Assembly (NCBI RefSeq): GCF_004310395.1
Contig: NZ_BFAX01000001.1
Location: 1-64,000, forward strand
DNA length: 64,000 bases
Origin: Methanofervidicoccus abyssi
GTDB taxonomy: Archaea; AGJL01; Methanococci; Methanococcales; Methanococcaceae
Direction of reading: 5' to 3'
Both the position numbers and the translations under genes were made by a program. How positions within the stretch are numbered: the first letter of the stretch is position 1; each line of letters begins with the position of its first letter. The notes beneath the pieces were generated by a model. It saw only the letters and a list, made by a program, of their open reading frames with translations, was not told the DNA's origin and did no database searches. Positions 1 through 8,380 of this stretch are shown piece by piece.

Positions 1-875
1 TGGTGGTATCAATACGTAATAACCCTTTAATGGCGTATCCCAATGAAACAATTTATGGAAGGATCCACAACACACTAATAAGACTTCTATATCCAAAGGC
101 GGATAAAGTTATAGTAGTATCCAAAAAAATAAGAGATATACTGTCCAACCAATATAATATCCCAAGAGAAAAAATAGAGGTTATATACAACCCTCACAAT
201 ATCCAAAACTACCTAAAACTATCAGAAGAACCGATAGAAGATGAATACAGGGAAATATTCAAGGATTCCTTTGTATTTATAAACATAGGGAGGCTAATGG
301 AACCAAAAGGACAGTGGTTTTTAATTAGGGCATTTAAAAAAGTTGTTGAAGCACACAGTAATGCAAAACTGATAATCTTAGGAGAAGGAAAATTAAGAAA
401 AGGATTAGAAGATTTAATAAGAAAACTCAACTTAGGAAACAAGGTATTCTTAATAGGAGTTCATAAGAATCCATTTAAATTTTTAAAAAACTCACAGTGT
501 TATGTTCACTCATCCCTGTGGGAGGGCTTACCTAACACGTTAATTGAGGCTTTAACCCTAAATCTTCCAATCATCTCCACAGATTGTGAAACTGGTCCCA
601 GAGAAATCCTCACTCCAGAGTTGGATATCGACAAAAAAATTGATTATCCTTATTTTGGAAAATATGGAATACTAATAAAACCCTTCCCAAGAAAGTACAT
701 TTTTAAAGATCTGGAAGAAAAACCTTTGATAGAACAGGAAAAACAATTAGCCGAGTTAATGATCAGGATGATTGAAAATGAGGAATTGAGAAAAAGATAT
801 TCTAATGGCTTAGAAAGAGCGAGAGATTTTGATATTGAAAAGATTATTAGGAAGTGGGAAGAAGTGATAAGATGA
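1..875 (+). CDS. GT4 glycosyltransferase, 5' end cut by window edge
   Basis: The C-terminal ~290 residues of a GT-B fold glycosyltransferase that transfers a nucleotide-activated sugar, probably for cell-surface glycan or N-glycan assembly at the cytoplasmic membrane. Visible are the donor-domain start (GRLMEPKGQWFLIRAF, near residue 96 of the visible part), LIILGEG, and the GT4 E-x7-E signature EGLPNTLIEAL with both glutamates present. The frame is open to base 1, so the apparent GTG at base 3 is probably internal and the acceptor domain lies upstream. Its stop overlaps the next start as ATGA, suggesting one transcript. The sugar is unknown. Confidence 0.85.
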   Translation, partial: VVSIRNNPLMAYPNETIYGRIHNTLIRLLYPKADKVIVVSKKIRDILSNQYNIPREKIEVIYNPHNIQNYLKLSEEPIEDEYREIFKDSFVFINIGRLMEPKGQWFLIRAFKKVVEAHSNAKLIILGEGKLRKGLEDLIRKLNLGNKVFLIGVHKNPFKFLKNSQCYVHSSLWEGLPNTLIEALTLNLPIISTDCETGPREILTPELDIDKKIDYPYFGKYGILIKPFPRKYIFKDLEEKPLIEQEKQLAELMIRMIENEELRKRYSNGLERARDFDIEKIIRKWEEVIR

Positions 876-1147
876 ATGTAGAAATAGATATATTTTCAAT
901 TAAATACGAAAACAAAAGAATAGATCTGATTGGTAATCCTTATCAAGCATTAAAAGACCTTGAAAAGTACTTAGATTTTATAACAGAAGTATGTAAAGGG
1001 ATATGTAAAAATAATAACTTAATAAAAAAAGAATTCGAAAATCTACTATATTACTCTTTTTTATACTACTTAGTAAACTGGGATAATATCTATCACTCTA
1101 ATCAAGTTCCCTATATTAATTGGTACAACTTTAAAAATAATATATAA
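872..1147 (+). CDS. Hypothetical 91-aa protein
   Basis: I do not recognise it. It starts at ATG 872, inside the ATGA overlap with the glycosyltransferase stop, so it is probably translationally coupled. An in-frame GTG at 854 exists but would bury the gene deeper in its neighbour. The product is predicted helical, rich in Lys, Asn, Tyr and Leu, with no signal peptide, membrane segment or Cys motif. It ends 8 bp from the truncated end of the convergent flippase relic, so it could itself be a fragment left by the rearrangement that cut the flippase. Confidence 0.45.
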   Translation: MNVEIDIFSIKYENKRIDLIGNPYQALKDLEKYLDFITEVCKGICKNNNLIKKEFENLLYYSFLYYLVNWDNIYHSNQVPYINWYNFKNNI

Positions 1148-1155
1148 AAAGAAAA

Positions 1156-1525
1156 TCATATATATGACTCTTGCCATAACTGACCCAAACAGTCCATAAT
1201 AAAACACCCCCTATTTCCTTCATAACCCCTTGTTATGGACTGCACTATTGCAACTCCCATACCAGGTAGGGCAAAAATGCCTGTAAGGGTTAAAATAGTC
1301 ATTACAAAGTAATACTCTCCAAAGGATTCCTTGGAGAACATATTTGCTAAAATTACACTTAATAAAAAACCCTTTATAAATAAAAAAAATTCTGCTAATT
1401 CCTAACCAAAACCCTCCCTTTATAAAGTAAGGTAAATCCAACCCTACCTTTGAGGAATACTTTTTTGCCAGTAAATATATCCTCTCCTTTAAACTGTAGT
1501 ACAATTCTTTAAACTTCGTTATCAT
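1156..1525 (-). pseudogene. Truncated, frameshifted Wzx-type oligosaccharide flippase
   Basis: Two overlapping minus-strand frames join into one protein N-terminus: a first part with GLDLPYFIKGGFWLGISRI, and after a one-base shift a second part with MFSKESFGEYYFVMTILTLT and GMGVAIVQSITRGYEG. This is how Wzx/MATE-type polysaccharide flippases begin (membrane helices 1-2). The shift lies near an eight-A run on the + strand (1382-1389). After about 120 residues the reading ends at 1156, while intact flippases have about 400-500 residues, so most of the gene is missing. It sits 2 bp upstream of the next glycosyltransferase. Homopolymer slippage or a base-call error could explain the shift but not the truncation. 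Confidence 0.7.
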
Positions 1526-1527
1526 CT

Positions 1528-2706
1528 CTATCTCTCACTTAACTCCCTTAGAATCTTCTTGTATCTTTCCACTGACACCTTCCAATTAAAGTTTTCTTCT
1601 ACGAACTTCTTAGCCTCCCTACCACAGTGAACCCTCAACTCCCTGTCATTAATAAATTCCATTATGCCCCTGCATATCTCCTCTGGACTGTTATCCTTTA
1701 GAAGTATTCCAGTTTTTTTGTTCACTATTACTTCATCTCCCCCCTCATAGGGACTACCTACAACAGGTTTTCTACAACACATAGCCTGAAGTAAAGATGT
1801 AGAAAGACCCCCACCTCTATATGATGGATGAACATATATATCACAACTTTTAATTATCCCTATAGCCTCCTCAAAATCCTTCTTTCCAGTAAAGTATATC
1901 CCCGTATTGAGATACCCCCCAGATAACTCTTTAAGATACTCTAAATCTTCCCCGTATCCAACTATTATTAACACAGTTTTATCCCTTATCTCTTTAGGAA
2001 GAAGTTTGTATCCTTCAATTAAATTATCCACTCCCTTCCATCTATACAACCTTCCAACAAAACATAGTTTTATCTTATCTTTAAATTTATCCTTTATCTC
2101 TCTATCTTCAGGTATGCTGTCTATATAATCTATCTCTATACCTCGATATATTACAGGAATATCAAGATTTTCTAAAAAATTCTCCAAGATAAATTTTTTG
2201 ACAGATTTTGATATAGCTATCACACAATCAGATCCTCTAAATATCAATTTTCCTATCGTTTTATCATACATATAGGCTATCTTGTTAGTAAACCTATTAC
2301 TCACATTAACAAAGGCACTGCCATGCTCCACATGTACAAGTTTTATCTTGGACAGTCTAAATTTTGCAAAGAGAAAACCTAACAGTGTATTTGAGAAGAA
2401 TCTTGTTCTTGTCATTACAACATGAAAATTTATTTTATATAGACTGAAAAACATTTTCCAAAACTTGATGCTTAATATATTGGGAACAGGATAATTTGGA
2501 ATAACCTCAAAGGCAGGATACCTATACACCTTAACGTTGTTGTGTCTAACTTCAAATTCTTTATACTTTGGAATATTTGGGGCGAAGATATAGATGTTAA
2601 ATTCTTTATACTCAGATAGGTACTTAACAAATTCATCAACATGAGTTTCTAATCCTCCAATATGAGGTACATAGTATCCTGGAAAGATTATAAGGTTGAT
2701 GGCCAT
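1528..2706 (-). CDS. GT4-like glycosyltransferase with altered E-x7-E motif
   Basis: A full-length (392 aa) GT-B glycosyltransferase, presumably acting on lipid-linked or surface glycan. The N-terminal domain starts with the donor/acceptor loop PHIGGLETHVDEF; the C-terminal domain has FVGRLYRWKGVDNLIEGY. Where GT4 enzymes show E-x7-E before the (E)AMACGKPV segment, this one reads YRGGGLSTSLLQAMCCRKPV, so neither expected glutamate is present. It may use an unusual donor or be weakly active. The start ATG is preceded by GGGGGT at suitable spacing. It forms one minus-strand group with the decayed flippase downstream. Confidence 0.85.
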   Translation of the reverse strand: MAINLIIFPGYYVPHIGGLETHVDEFVKYLSEYKEFNIYIFAPNIPKYKEFEVRHNNVKVYRYPAFEVIPNYPVPNILSIKFWKMFFSLYKINFHVVMTRTRFFSNTLLGFLFAKFRLSKIKLVHVEHGSAFVNVSNRFTNKIAYMYDKTIGKLIFRGSDCVIAISKSVKKFILENFLENLDIPVIYRGIEIDYIDSIPEDREIKDKFKDKIKLCFVGRLYRWKGVDNLIEGYKLLPKEIRDKTVLIIVGYGEDLEYLKELSGGYLNTGIYFTGKKDFEEAIGIIKSCDIYVHPSYRGGGLSTSLLQAMCCRKPVVGSPYEGGDEVIVNKKTGILLKDNSPEEICRGIMEFINDRELRVHCGREAKKFVEENFNWKVSVERYKKILRELSER

Positions 2707-2751
2707 CTATTACCCCCAAATAGATTTTTTGAAGCAATCTGTAAGGAAATA

Positions 2752-3267
2752 TTACAACTCTTTATAATTTTTTAAATACTTCATACTAATCACTATTGTT
2801 GTTATCACACATATCACCACCTGAACAATAGATACAGGTGCCTTAACAGTAAGAGGTTCATCTATTCTGACGTCATCTAAAACATAGTATGGATTATAGT
2901 TTCTAGTAGAATCAGCCCTCAAATTAACCCCCTCTATCCTCAAGGTGTTGCTCCCGTTATTTATACAGTCTGTAACATCTACCTTCACCCTCTTTACGTC
3001 CCATGTAAAACCTCTATTGCTCCCTTTAATTGTATATATCAACTCATCGTTTAGATAGACCCTAACCTCCATATCTTTATCTATATTTCCGTAATGTCTA
3101 AAGGTAAGGTTATACGTGTAATTTTCCACTTTATCTATCTGGAAATTGTAGATCTTACTATCTTCTTTATAATTTATTTTTATATATCCAAAGTTGTAGG
3201 CAAATACTCCATCTATTAATAAAAGGAGAAGAAATAGCAGTATAACACTTCTACTTAGAGAGAGCAT
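2752..3267 (-). CDS. Secreted/membrane-anchored hypothetical protein
   Basis: A protein of 171 aa not matched to a named family. It has an N-terminal signal-like hydrophobic segment (about residues 7-23, ending VFAYNFGY), a beta-rich extracytoplasmic region with paired strands (YTYNLTFRHYGNIDKDMEV, IDEPLTVKAP) and a C-terminal membrane helix (about 146-163) followed by Lys residues. The central part resembles a small beta-sandwich of the CARDB or galactose-binding kind (VLDDVRI, NTLRIEGVNL), but this is only a resemblance. Several N-x-S/T sequons are present. The start has a GGGAGGA ribosome site. Confidence 0.6.
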   Translation of the reverse strand: MLSLSRSVILLFLLLLLIDGVFAYNFGYIKINYKEDSKIYNFQIDKVENYTYNLTFRHYGNIDKDMEVRVYLNDELIYTIKGSNRGFTWDVKRVKVDVTDCINNGSNTLRIEGVNLRADSTRNYNPYYVLDDVRIDEPLTVKAPVSIVQVVICVITTIVISMKYLKNYKEL

Positions 3268-3291
3268 ACAATTCCTCCCAATTTTTAATAT

Positions 3292-4080
3292 TTATATCAA
3301 TACTTTACTACCACTTTTATCCCTCTTATACCTTCCAAACTCACTTATATACTTCAACTTATCTCCCCAGAACACAGGCCCATCCCTACACACACAGAAG
3401 CCCTCTTCATCTAAAGCACACTGACCACAGAGACCTATACCACACTTCATATACCTCTCGAGGGACAACTGTACAGGAATATTGTATTCCTTTCCAATCT
3501 CCACTACTTTTTTCATCATCAACTCTGGTCCACAGCTTATTATAAGATCGAAATCACTATCTTCTTTCAGTAACTCTTCCAACCTTTCCGTTGTAAACCC
3601 ACGGTAGCCAAGACTTCCATCATCTGTACATAAGAGTAACTTTCCACATCTTCTAAACCTCTCTATAAATAGTAATTCTTCTTTACTACGGGCTCCAAGT
3701 ATCGTAGTTATCTCAAAACCTTTCTTTGAGAACTCTTCCATAGCAGTTACAACAGGTACAGATCCAATACCCCCAGCAATTCCAAGTATTCTGTCTCCCA
3801 AAGGTTCGAAGAATGTCCCATAAGGACCCCTAACGCCTATTAAATCTCCTTCTCTCAGATTGTGCATAGCCTCTGTAAATCTACCAACCTTAGCAACTGT
3901 AAAACTCCTATCAGAAGAGAATCCAAAGGGTTTTTCATCTACACCTGGAAGCCACAACATGGCAAACTGTCCAGGCCTAAATTTAAACTTCCTATCTAAG
4001 ATGAAGGTTTTTACAGTTGGAGTTTCAACCACTACCTCTTTTATCTCGCAGATCACCGGCTTCTCCACATTATCCCTCAT
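3292..4080 (-). CDS. pyrK: Dihydroorotate dehydrogenase electron-transfer subunit PyrK
   Basis: An FAD and [2Fe-2S] subunit that passes electrons from PyrD (pyrimidine synthesis) to NAD. At 262 aa it has the usual family length. Visible are the flavin-binding [13 protein letters not shown], the nucleotide-binding [12 protein letters not shown], and the Cys cluster [19 protein letters not shown] near the C-terminus that binds the iron-sulfur centre. Its start overlaps the 3' end of hisI by 11 bp, so the two are probably translated from one message. No pyrD is in the window. Confidence 0.93.
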   Translation of the reverse strand: MRDNVEKPVICEIKEVVVETPTVKTFILDRKFKFRPGQFAMLWLPGVDEKPFGFSSDRSFTVAKVGRFTEAMHNLREGDLIGVRGPYGTFFEPLGDRILGIAGGIGSVPVVTAMEEFSKKGFEITTILGARSKEELLFIERFRRCGKLLLCTDDGSLGYRGFTTERLEELLKEDSDFDLIISCGPELMMKKVVEIGKEYNIPVQLSLERYMKCGIGLCGQCALDEEGFCVCRDGPVFWGDKLKYISEFGRYKRDKSGSKVLI

Positions 4081-4432
4081 CTCTATTTTTCAGAGCTACC
4101 TTATAGTGAAAACAGGAGTAATATCCTTCATGACATGCAACCCCTTTCTGCTCAACGACAAAGAGAAGTGCATCCCCATCACAGTCTCTGTAGATTTCCT
4201 TTACCTTCTGTATATTCCCACTCTCTTCGCCCTTCTTCCAGAGTTTTCTTCTACTTGTAGAGTAGTAGTGCATATAACCTGTTTCTAAGGTTCTTTTCAA
4301 CGCTTCCTTATCCATAAACGCTGTCATTAATACGTTTTTTTTCTCGTCGGTAGTTATCGCTATTATTAGGTTCTTCCCATCGATTTTTCTAAATTTTAAA
4401 TTTAATTCCTTTATAATTCTTTCTGCATCCAT
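4070..4432 (-). CDS. hisI: Phosphoribosyl-AMP cyclohydrolase HisI
   Basis: Opens the purine ring of PR-AMP, the third step of histidine synthesis. It is a short, stand-alone HisI (not fused to HisE), about 120 aa. The metal and active-site segments [13 protein letters not shown] and [12 protein letters not shown] are intact. I chose ATG 4432 ([10 protein letters not shown]) because the family begins there; in-frame ATGs at 4456 and 4471 give N-terminal extensions without conserved content. None of the starts has a strong ribosome site, so a leaderless message is possible. Overlaps pyrK. Confidence 0.92.
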   Translation of the reverse strand: MDAERIIKELNLKFRKIDGKNLIIAITTDEKKNVLMTAFMDKEALKRTLETGYMHYYSTSRRKLWKKGEESGNIQKVKEIYRDCDGDALLFVVEQKGVACHEGYYSCFHYKVALKNRDEG

Positions 4433-4479
4433 AATATCCCAATTGAAGGTTATCATGTTATATATACTCAATAATTTTG

Positions 4480-4495
4480 TTATGAATTTTCATAA
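4480..4495. promoter_or_regulatory. Perfect inverted repeat, operator candidate
   Basis: TTATGAA-TT-TTCATAA is a 7-bp perfect inverted repeat with a 2-bp spacer. It lies in the divergent gap between hisI-pyrK and the pilin gene, close to both promoters, a position suited to a dimeric repressor. In such AT-rich DNA chance palindromes are frequent, and no regulator is known from the sequence. Confidence 0.25.
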
Positions 4496-4527
4496 TTGTT
4501 TACATAATCGTTATTTTTCCAAAATAC

Positions 4528-4534
4528 TTATATA
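4528..4534 (+). promoter_or_regulatory. TATA box candidate for the pilin gene
   Basis: TTATATA preceded by an A-rich BRE-like stretch (AAAATAC). It lies about 75 bp before the pilin start; a second TATA-like stretch at about 4555-4564 is an alternative. Confidence 0.4.
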
Positions 4535-4607
4535 CTTAAAAATATATTATTAATTTATATATAATAATGTTTACAGACTAATATATTATGTTACTGAGGT
4601 GGTTTAT

Positions 4608-5465
4608 ATGAGGATGTATAAAATTAGAGGACAAATATCTTTAGAATTAATATTACTGATGCTTGCAGTATTATTAGGTACTGTTATAGTAGGAGGAATT
4701 ATTGTACCTAATAATTTATTTAATATAACAAGTGTAGAAGATACTAAAGAGATATTATTTAGAGGATTTGTGGAAGGAGGAGGGGTTTCTGTATCTTTTA
4801 GTGGTAATGATAACTTTTCAAACAATGGCACTACAGAAGCCTCTAATGCTGGAAATAACGAAAGTAACAACGAGTATGGAACTAATATTATTACTAACGG
4901 AAGTATAGCTGGAAGTCTAGAATTAACATTGATGGGTAACAGTATTTCATATATAACTTCGGATGTAATTCCAGGGGGAGAATCAATAAGTGGAGATATA
5001 GATATCACTATTCCTGGTAAAAAAATAAAGAAATTCAATGTAAATGAAACAAAGAAATTCAATGTAAATGGATACGTGACTGGAAAAATAAAAGTAAATG
5101 GAAATGGTGAATTACAGCTAGGAAACTTATCAGAAATTGATACCTTAACACTGGATATGAATGGAAACGCTAACATTACGTTGGATATTCTAAAAGTATA
5201 CCATCTATATACAGGTGTTATTAAAGGTAATGTGGATCTTACACTATCCGGTACCAATATAGTTACCATGGATGTTAAGAGGATCAATGGAAATGGAGTA
5301 TTAATTCTAAATAACGTATCTATTGAAACATTGAAAGTTGAAGAAATGGAGAGTAACTCAAAGTTAATAATCAATAACTCCATTATAGATGACTTTGAAA
5401 AAGGAATTATAAAGGGAGAAATAATATATATAAATTCCTCAGTAAATGGAATATGGTATTCCTAA
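4608..5465 (+). CDS. Class III signal-peptide (QxSxE) pilin-like surface protein
   Basis: A 285-aa secreted protein with the archaeal type IV pilin leader: a short basic N-terminus (MRMYKIRG), then QISLE followed by a hydrophobic helix, the DUF361 signature cut by EppA just before Q. The body is beta-rich with repeating LTL/ITL/LIL strands separated by Asn-Gly turns, suggesting a solenoid or layered sheet. I count eleven N-x-S/T sequons, so it is probably heavily N-glycosylated. The start is fixed by GAGGTGG at 4596-4602; GTG 4599 lies within that site. A 24-bp in-frame repeat (5027-5070) doubles the residues KKFNVN. It is larger than structural pilins, so it may be a minor pilin or adhesin. 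Confidence 0.8.
   Translation: MRMYKIRGQISLELILLMLAVLLGTVIVGGIIVPNNLFNITSVEDTKEILFRGFVEGGGVSVSFSGNDNFSNNGTTEASNAGNNESNNEYGTNIITNGSIAGSLELTLMGNSISYITSDVIPGGESISGDIDITIPGKKIKKFNVNETKKFNVNGYVTGKIKVNGNGELQLGNLSEIDTLTLDMNGNANITLDILKVYHLYTGVIKGNVDLTLSGTNIVTMDVKRINGNGVLILNNVSIETLKVEEMESNSKLIINNSIIDDFEKGIIKGEIIYINSSVNGIWYS
5027..5070 (+). repeat. Short in-frame tandem repeat in the pilin gene
   Basis: A 20-bp sequence (AAAGAAATTCAATGTAAATG) occurs at 5027-5046 and 5051-5070, a period of 24 bp or eight codons, giving KKFNVNET followed by KKFNVNGY. It adds one sequon and looks like a slippage or duplication event in a surface-exposed region. Confidence 0.8.
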
Positions 5466-5549
5466 TTACATTGAAAAATAATCCTATCCGAATATTATTT
5501 TTATATTTTTACTATAATTAACCTATTAATAAAAGAATTTATTATTTAT

Positions 5550-6092
5550 TTAATATTTTTTTATCTTCTCTTTTAGTAGTGGTTTATGCATAAAGTAAAG
5601 TGCTAGTGCAAGCATCAATATACTTCCTGCGAGATATACCATCTCCATTGGATTGGAATAATCTATATTCATCACCCTTTTAAAAAATCCAATAATTAAA
5701 ACCATTATCACAACTTTTCCAAGTTTGTCCTTAAGCTCATCTAAACTGTAAATTGCTAAGATCCTACTTCTACCACTCTCCTCCTTATCGTCTATCTCAC
5801 TGATAAAAAGTTCGTAGATACCAAAGGAGAATATCAACATAACCACTGCAACTAGATAGAGATGCACTGCACCTATGATCTTTTCAATTAACAATTCATG
5901 AAAATTTAGAGGATGATAACCTTCAAAAAAGAACATATATACTCTTTCAGTGATTATCACCATATCATAACTGGCTACGAGAAAGAGGGAGATACTTCCA
6001 ACCATTCCAAATATAACAGCTAAGATAGCGATCAGCCTACATTTCCATAGAGTTCCTTCAAAAATAACCTCTAAAATATTCTTCTTTTTCAT
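5550..6092 (-). CDS. YqhA/UPF0114-family membrane protein
   Basis: A 180-aa integral membrane protein of unknown function. Hydrophobic segments lie at about residues 20-40, 74-94, 126-140 and 150-168. The stretch IGAVHLYLVAVVMLIFSFGIYELFI is the conserved core of the UPF0114 (YqhA) family. A short charged loop (EIDDKEESGRSR) separates the two membrane halves. ATG 6092 has a GGTGAGG ribosome site. It is convergent with the pilin gene and divergent from cobK, so it is probably its own transcription unit. Confidence 0.75.
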   Translation of the reverse strand: MKKKNILEVIFEGTLWKCRLIAILAVIFGMVGSISLFLVASYDMVIITERVYMFFFEGYHPLNFHELLIEKIIGAVHLYLVAVVMLIFSFGIYELFISEIDDKEESGRSRILAIYSLDELKDKLGKVVIMVLIIGFFKRVMNIDYSNPMEMVYLAGSILMLALALYFMHKPLLKEKIKKY

Positions 6093-6166
6093 AACCTCAC
6101 CTTAATTATACAACAAGAAAATAGATCTTTACACCAATATCTTTTATATCTTTTTTGGTGATTTGT

Positions 6167-6958
6167 ATGGAGTCTCGAAAAGACGTAAAGATCTTAATAA
6201 TGGGAGGTACAAAAGACGGAATCGAGATATCCAAAAGGTTAAAAAAGATGGGGTTCTTCACCATCACAACTACAAAAACAGACTACGGTAGCAAGTTGGT
6301 AGAGAAGTACTCGGATGTAGCCATCTCCAGGGAGAGCACAGATAAAACTCTTAAAGATATAATTAAAGAGTACAACATCTCAGTCCTAATTGACGCCACC
6401 CATCCTTTTGCAGTTAACGCCTCCAAGAGAGCTATAGATGTTTCAAAGGAATGTAATATTCCCTATATAAGGTATGAACGCCCTCATAGAAGATATAATG
6501 ATGCCATATATACGAAAGACTTTGAAGAGGCCTCGAAGGTTGCCCTGAATATAAGTAAGAAAAACATCCTTTACGTTGGAGGAATTAAAAACTTAGAAAC
6601 TGTAGTAAAGGTAATAGGAAAAGAGAGGCTGATTACCAGAGTGCTTCCAACTTCAGTACCGATAGCTCTGAAGTTGCTACCTTCTAAAAATGTAATAGGT
6701 ATGGAAGGAATATTCTCAAAGGAATTAAATAAGTATATTCTCTTAGATTACAACTGTGACGTACTTATCACAAAGGACAGTGGAGATAGTGGGGGGTTGA
6801 ATGAGAAGGTTTTAGGTGCTAAAGAGGCTAATGCAAAAGTAATAATTGTAGAACGTCCTAAATTGGATTACCCTCTATTTTTCTACAGTATTGAAGATCT
6901 TTTAGGGTACGTGGAAACCTTATTTTCCGAGGCTAAACAAAAACCCATTGTTGAATGA
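6167..6958 (+). CDS. cobK: Precorrin-6A/cobalt-precorrin-6A reductase
   Basis: Reduces the macrocycle of (cobalt-)precorrin-6A in corrinoid synthesis; in archaea this is the anaerobic, cobalt-early route (CbiJ). Family marks: N-terminal LIMGGTKDGIEISKRL, DATHPFAVNASKRAI, PYIRYERPHRR and the C-terminal ITKDSGDSGGLNEKV. About 263 aa, the usual length. ATG 6167 is preferred because GGTGAT at 6157 precedes it; in-frame TTG 6155 lies upstream of that site. The metal-uptake operon downstream is convergent and not co-transcribed, but the shared theme of corrin/nickel cofactors is notable. Confidence 0.9.
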   Translation: MESRKDVKILIMGGTKDGIEISKRLKKMGFFTITTTKTDYGSKLVEKYSDVAISRESTDKTLKDIIKEYNISVLIDATHPFAVNASKRAIDVSKECNIPYIRYERPHRRYNDAIYTKDFEEASKVALNISKKNILYVGGIKNLETVVKVIGKERLITRVLPTSVPIALKLLPSKNVIGMEGIFSKELNKYILLDYNCDVLITKDSGDSGGLNEKVLGAKEANAKVIIVERPKLDYPLFFYSIEDLLGYVETLFSEAKQKPIVE

Positions 6959-7184
6959 TATCCAAGAGTGTAGTTAAGATTAACCTTTGAATAATGGAAA
7001 AACACCGAGGTAACACAATACCATGGATTATAATAATAAAATAAATAAGAAAAAAATAAATAAAATAAAAAAGAGACAGAAAACTTCTAAGAAACTTGAA
7101 TTATGAATCACAATAAAACCTTAATAACTTTTTTATTATATTATATAGATTAATGTATAACCATTAGTATTATTATGGATAGTA

Positions 7185-7952
7185 TTATTGTGATACTAGT
7201 AAAAATATGATTAGTATAATAGTTACTGTTAATAAAATAACGTCATTTGTACTTATATTTCCTATATTAAAATGAATATCGGAATTTTCTGAATACCCTC
7301 TGGAGACCATGGCTAAATAAGTTCTCTCCCCCTGTTCGTAGGCCCTTATAAAAATAGATCCTACGGTATATCCGAAAATATTGAGTATTTGTTTATACGA
7401 TAAGTTTTTTCTATTTAACGCCCTAGATTTTTGAGCCCTTATTGTGGATTGCAGTATATCATACATTATAAAAAGATATCTAATCATCAAACCCAAAAGG
7501 ATGGACATAATATTTGGAAGGCCCAGTTTTCTTCCAGCAAGTATTACTTTATATATTGGTGTAGTTGAAGATAGGAATACAATAGAAGTAATTGAAACAA
7601 GGAATTTTAAAAATAACAGTATTCCAAAATTCAATCCTTCCTGGTATATAGGAATACCGAAGATTTGAAAAATTATAGTATTTCCCCTTATAAAGGGCTG
7701 AAATAGGACAATAAATAACCCAAAAGGTAGTATCGGTATTATTCTTTTTAAGGTATTTTTTAACGAAATTTTAGATAAAATAATTAATAGAATCATATAG
7801 AATTCAAGTATTATCAAAAAATAGATATTTTTTAATGTTGTTGCTGTAATTATTAATAACAATACAATAATTAGTTTTATCCTTGGATCCAACCTGTGTA
7901 TTATACTATTTTTAAAATTTTCTCTTTCTATAGCACGTAATGAACCATGCAA
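7185..7952 (-). CDS. ECF-type nickel/cobalt transporter permease CbiQ/NikQ
   Basis: The T component of an energy-coupling-factor uptake system, a membrane protein of 255 aa with five or so helices. Seen: the family N-terminus SIIHRLDPRIKLIIVLLLI, the coupling-helix motifs QSTIRAQKSRALNRKN and RAYEQGERTYLAMVSRG (the Ala-Arg-Gly motifs that contact the ATPase). It follows the NikN and NikM genes. An ATPase gene (CbiO) normally completes the operon; none is found in the 225 bp of AT-rich DNA downstream. Confidence 0.88.
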   Translation of the reverse strand: MHGSLRAIERENFKNSIIHRLDPRIKLIIVLLLIITATTLKNIYFLIILEFYMILLIILSKISLKNTLKRIIPILPFGLFIVLFQPFIRGNTIIFQIFGIPIYQEGLNFGILLFLKFLVSITSIVFLSSTTPIYKVILAGRKLGLPNIMSILLGLMIRYLFIMYDILQSTIRAQKSRALNRKNLSYKQILNIFGYTVGSIFIRAYEQGERTYLAMVSRGYSENSDIHFNIGNISTNDVILLTVTIILIIFLLVSQ

Positions 7953-8044
7953 AAAACCACCTATATTTTAATATTTTTAATAAATGCAATAAAATATTTA
8001 AAAAAATATTTAAAAATGATTATTGGGATTATATTTTTCAAAAA

Positions 8045-8380
8045 CTACTGATTATACTGACTACTTTTATTTTTAACTAAAACCTTGCTCAATCCATAGG
8101 TTAATCCCAATGCAATCATGGTTCCCACAACTAGTGCAATAATCTCCCCAATTTTTCCCATACCTTCAATACCATAATCGGGCATTGGTGCTGGGATTAC
8201 ACTTCCTTCCTCCTTTAGACCAATCTCTTCTAAATTTTGATGCAGTACCTTTTCATTGATAACCTTTTCTGCAGTACTTTCTAAACCATCTGGATTTGTT
8301 GATGCCAAGAAGGGAGACAATATACTAATTAGGAAGGCAATTATTAAACCTCCATAGATTATTTTATCCATTTTATCCAT
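8045..8380 (-). CDS. PDGLE-domain transporter component (NikN-like)
   Basis: A 111-aa membrane protein with helices at about 6-25 and 80-100 and the motif [12 protein letters not shown] in the extracytoplasmic loop. PDGLE proteins partner NikM/CbiM-type substrate-binding proteins in nickel or cobalt ECF systems and take the place of CbiN. It overlaps the end of nikM by 8 bp and starts with a GGTGAT site, so it is co-translated with it. An in-frame ATG three codons later is less likely on spacing. Confidence 0.85.
   Translation of the reverse strand: MDKMDKIIYGGLIIAFLISILSPFLASTNPDGLESTAEKVINEKVLHQNLEEIGLKEEGSVIPAPMPDYGIEGMGKIGEIIALVVGTMIALGLTYGLSKVLVKNKSSQYNQ

Noticed and set aside
4604-5383. 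Long open frame antisense to the pilin gene
   Set aside because: It is the complement of repetitive AT-rich codons. The plus-strand gene has a ribosome site, a class III signal peptide and a coherent beta-rich body, while the antisense translation has no ribosome site or recognisable motif.
6959-7184. Possible relic of a cbiO ATPase gene after cbiQ
   Set aside because: Only very AT-rich DNA with stops in all frames; no Walker A, signature or Walker B motif could be read.
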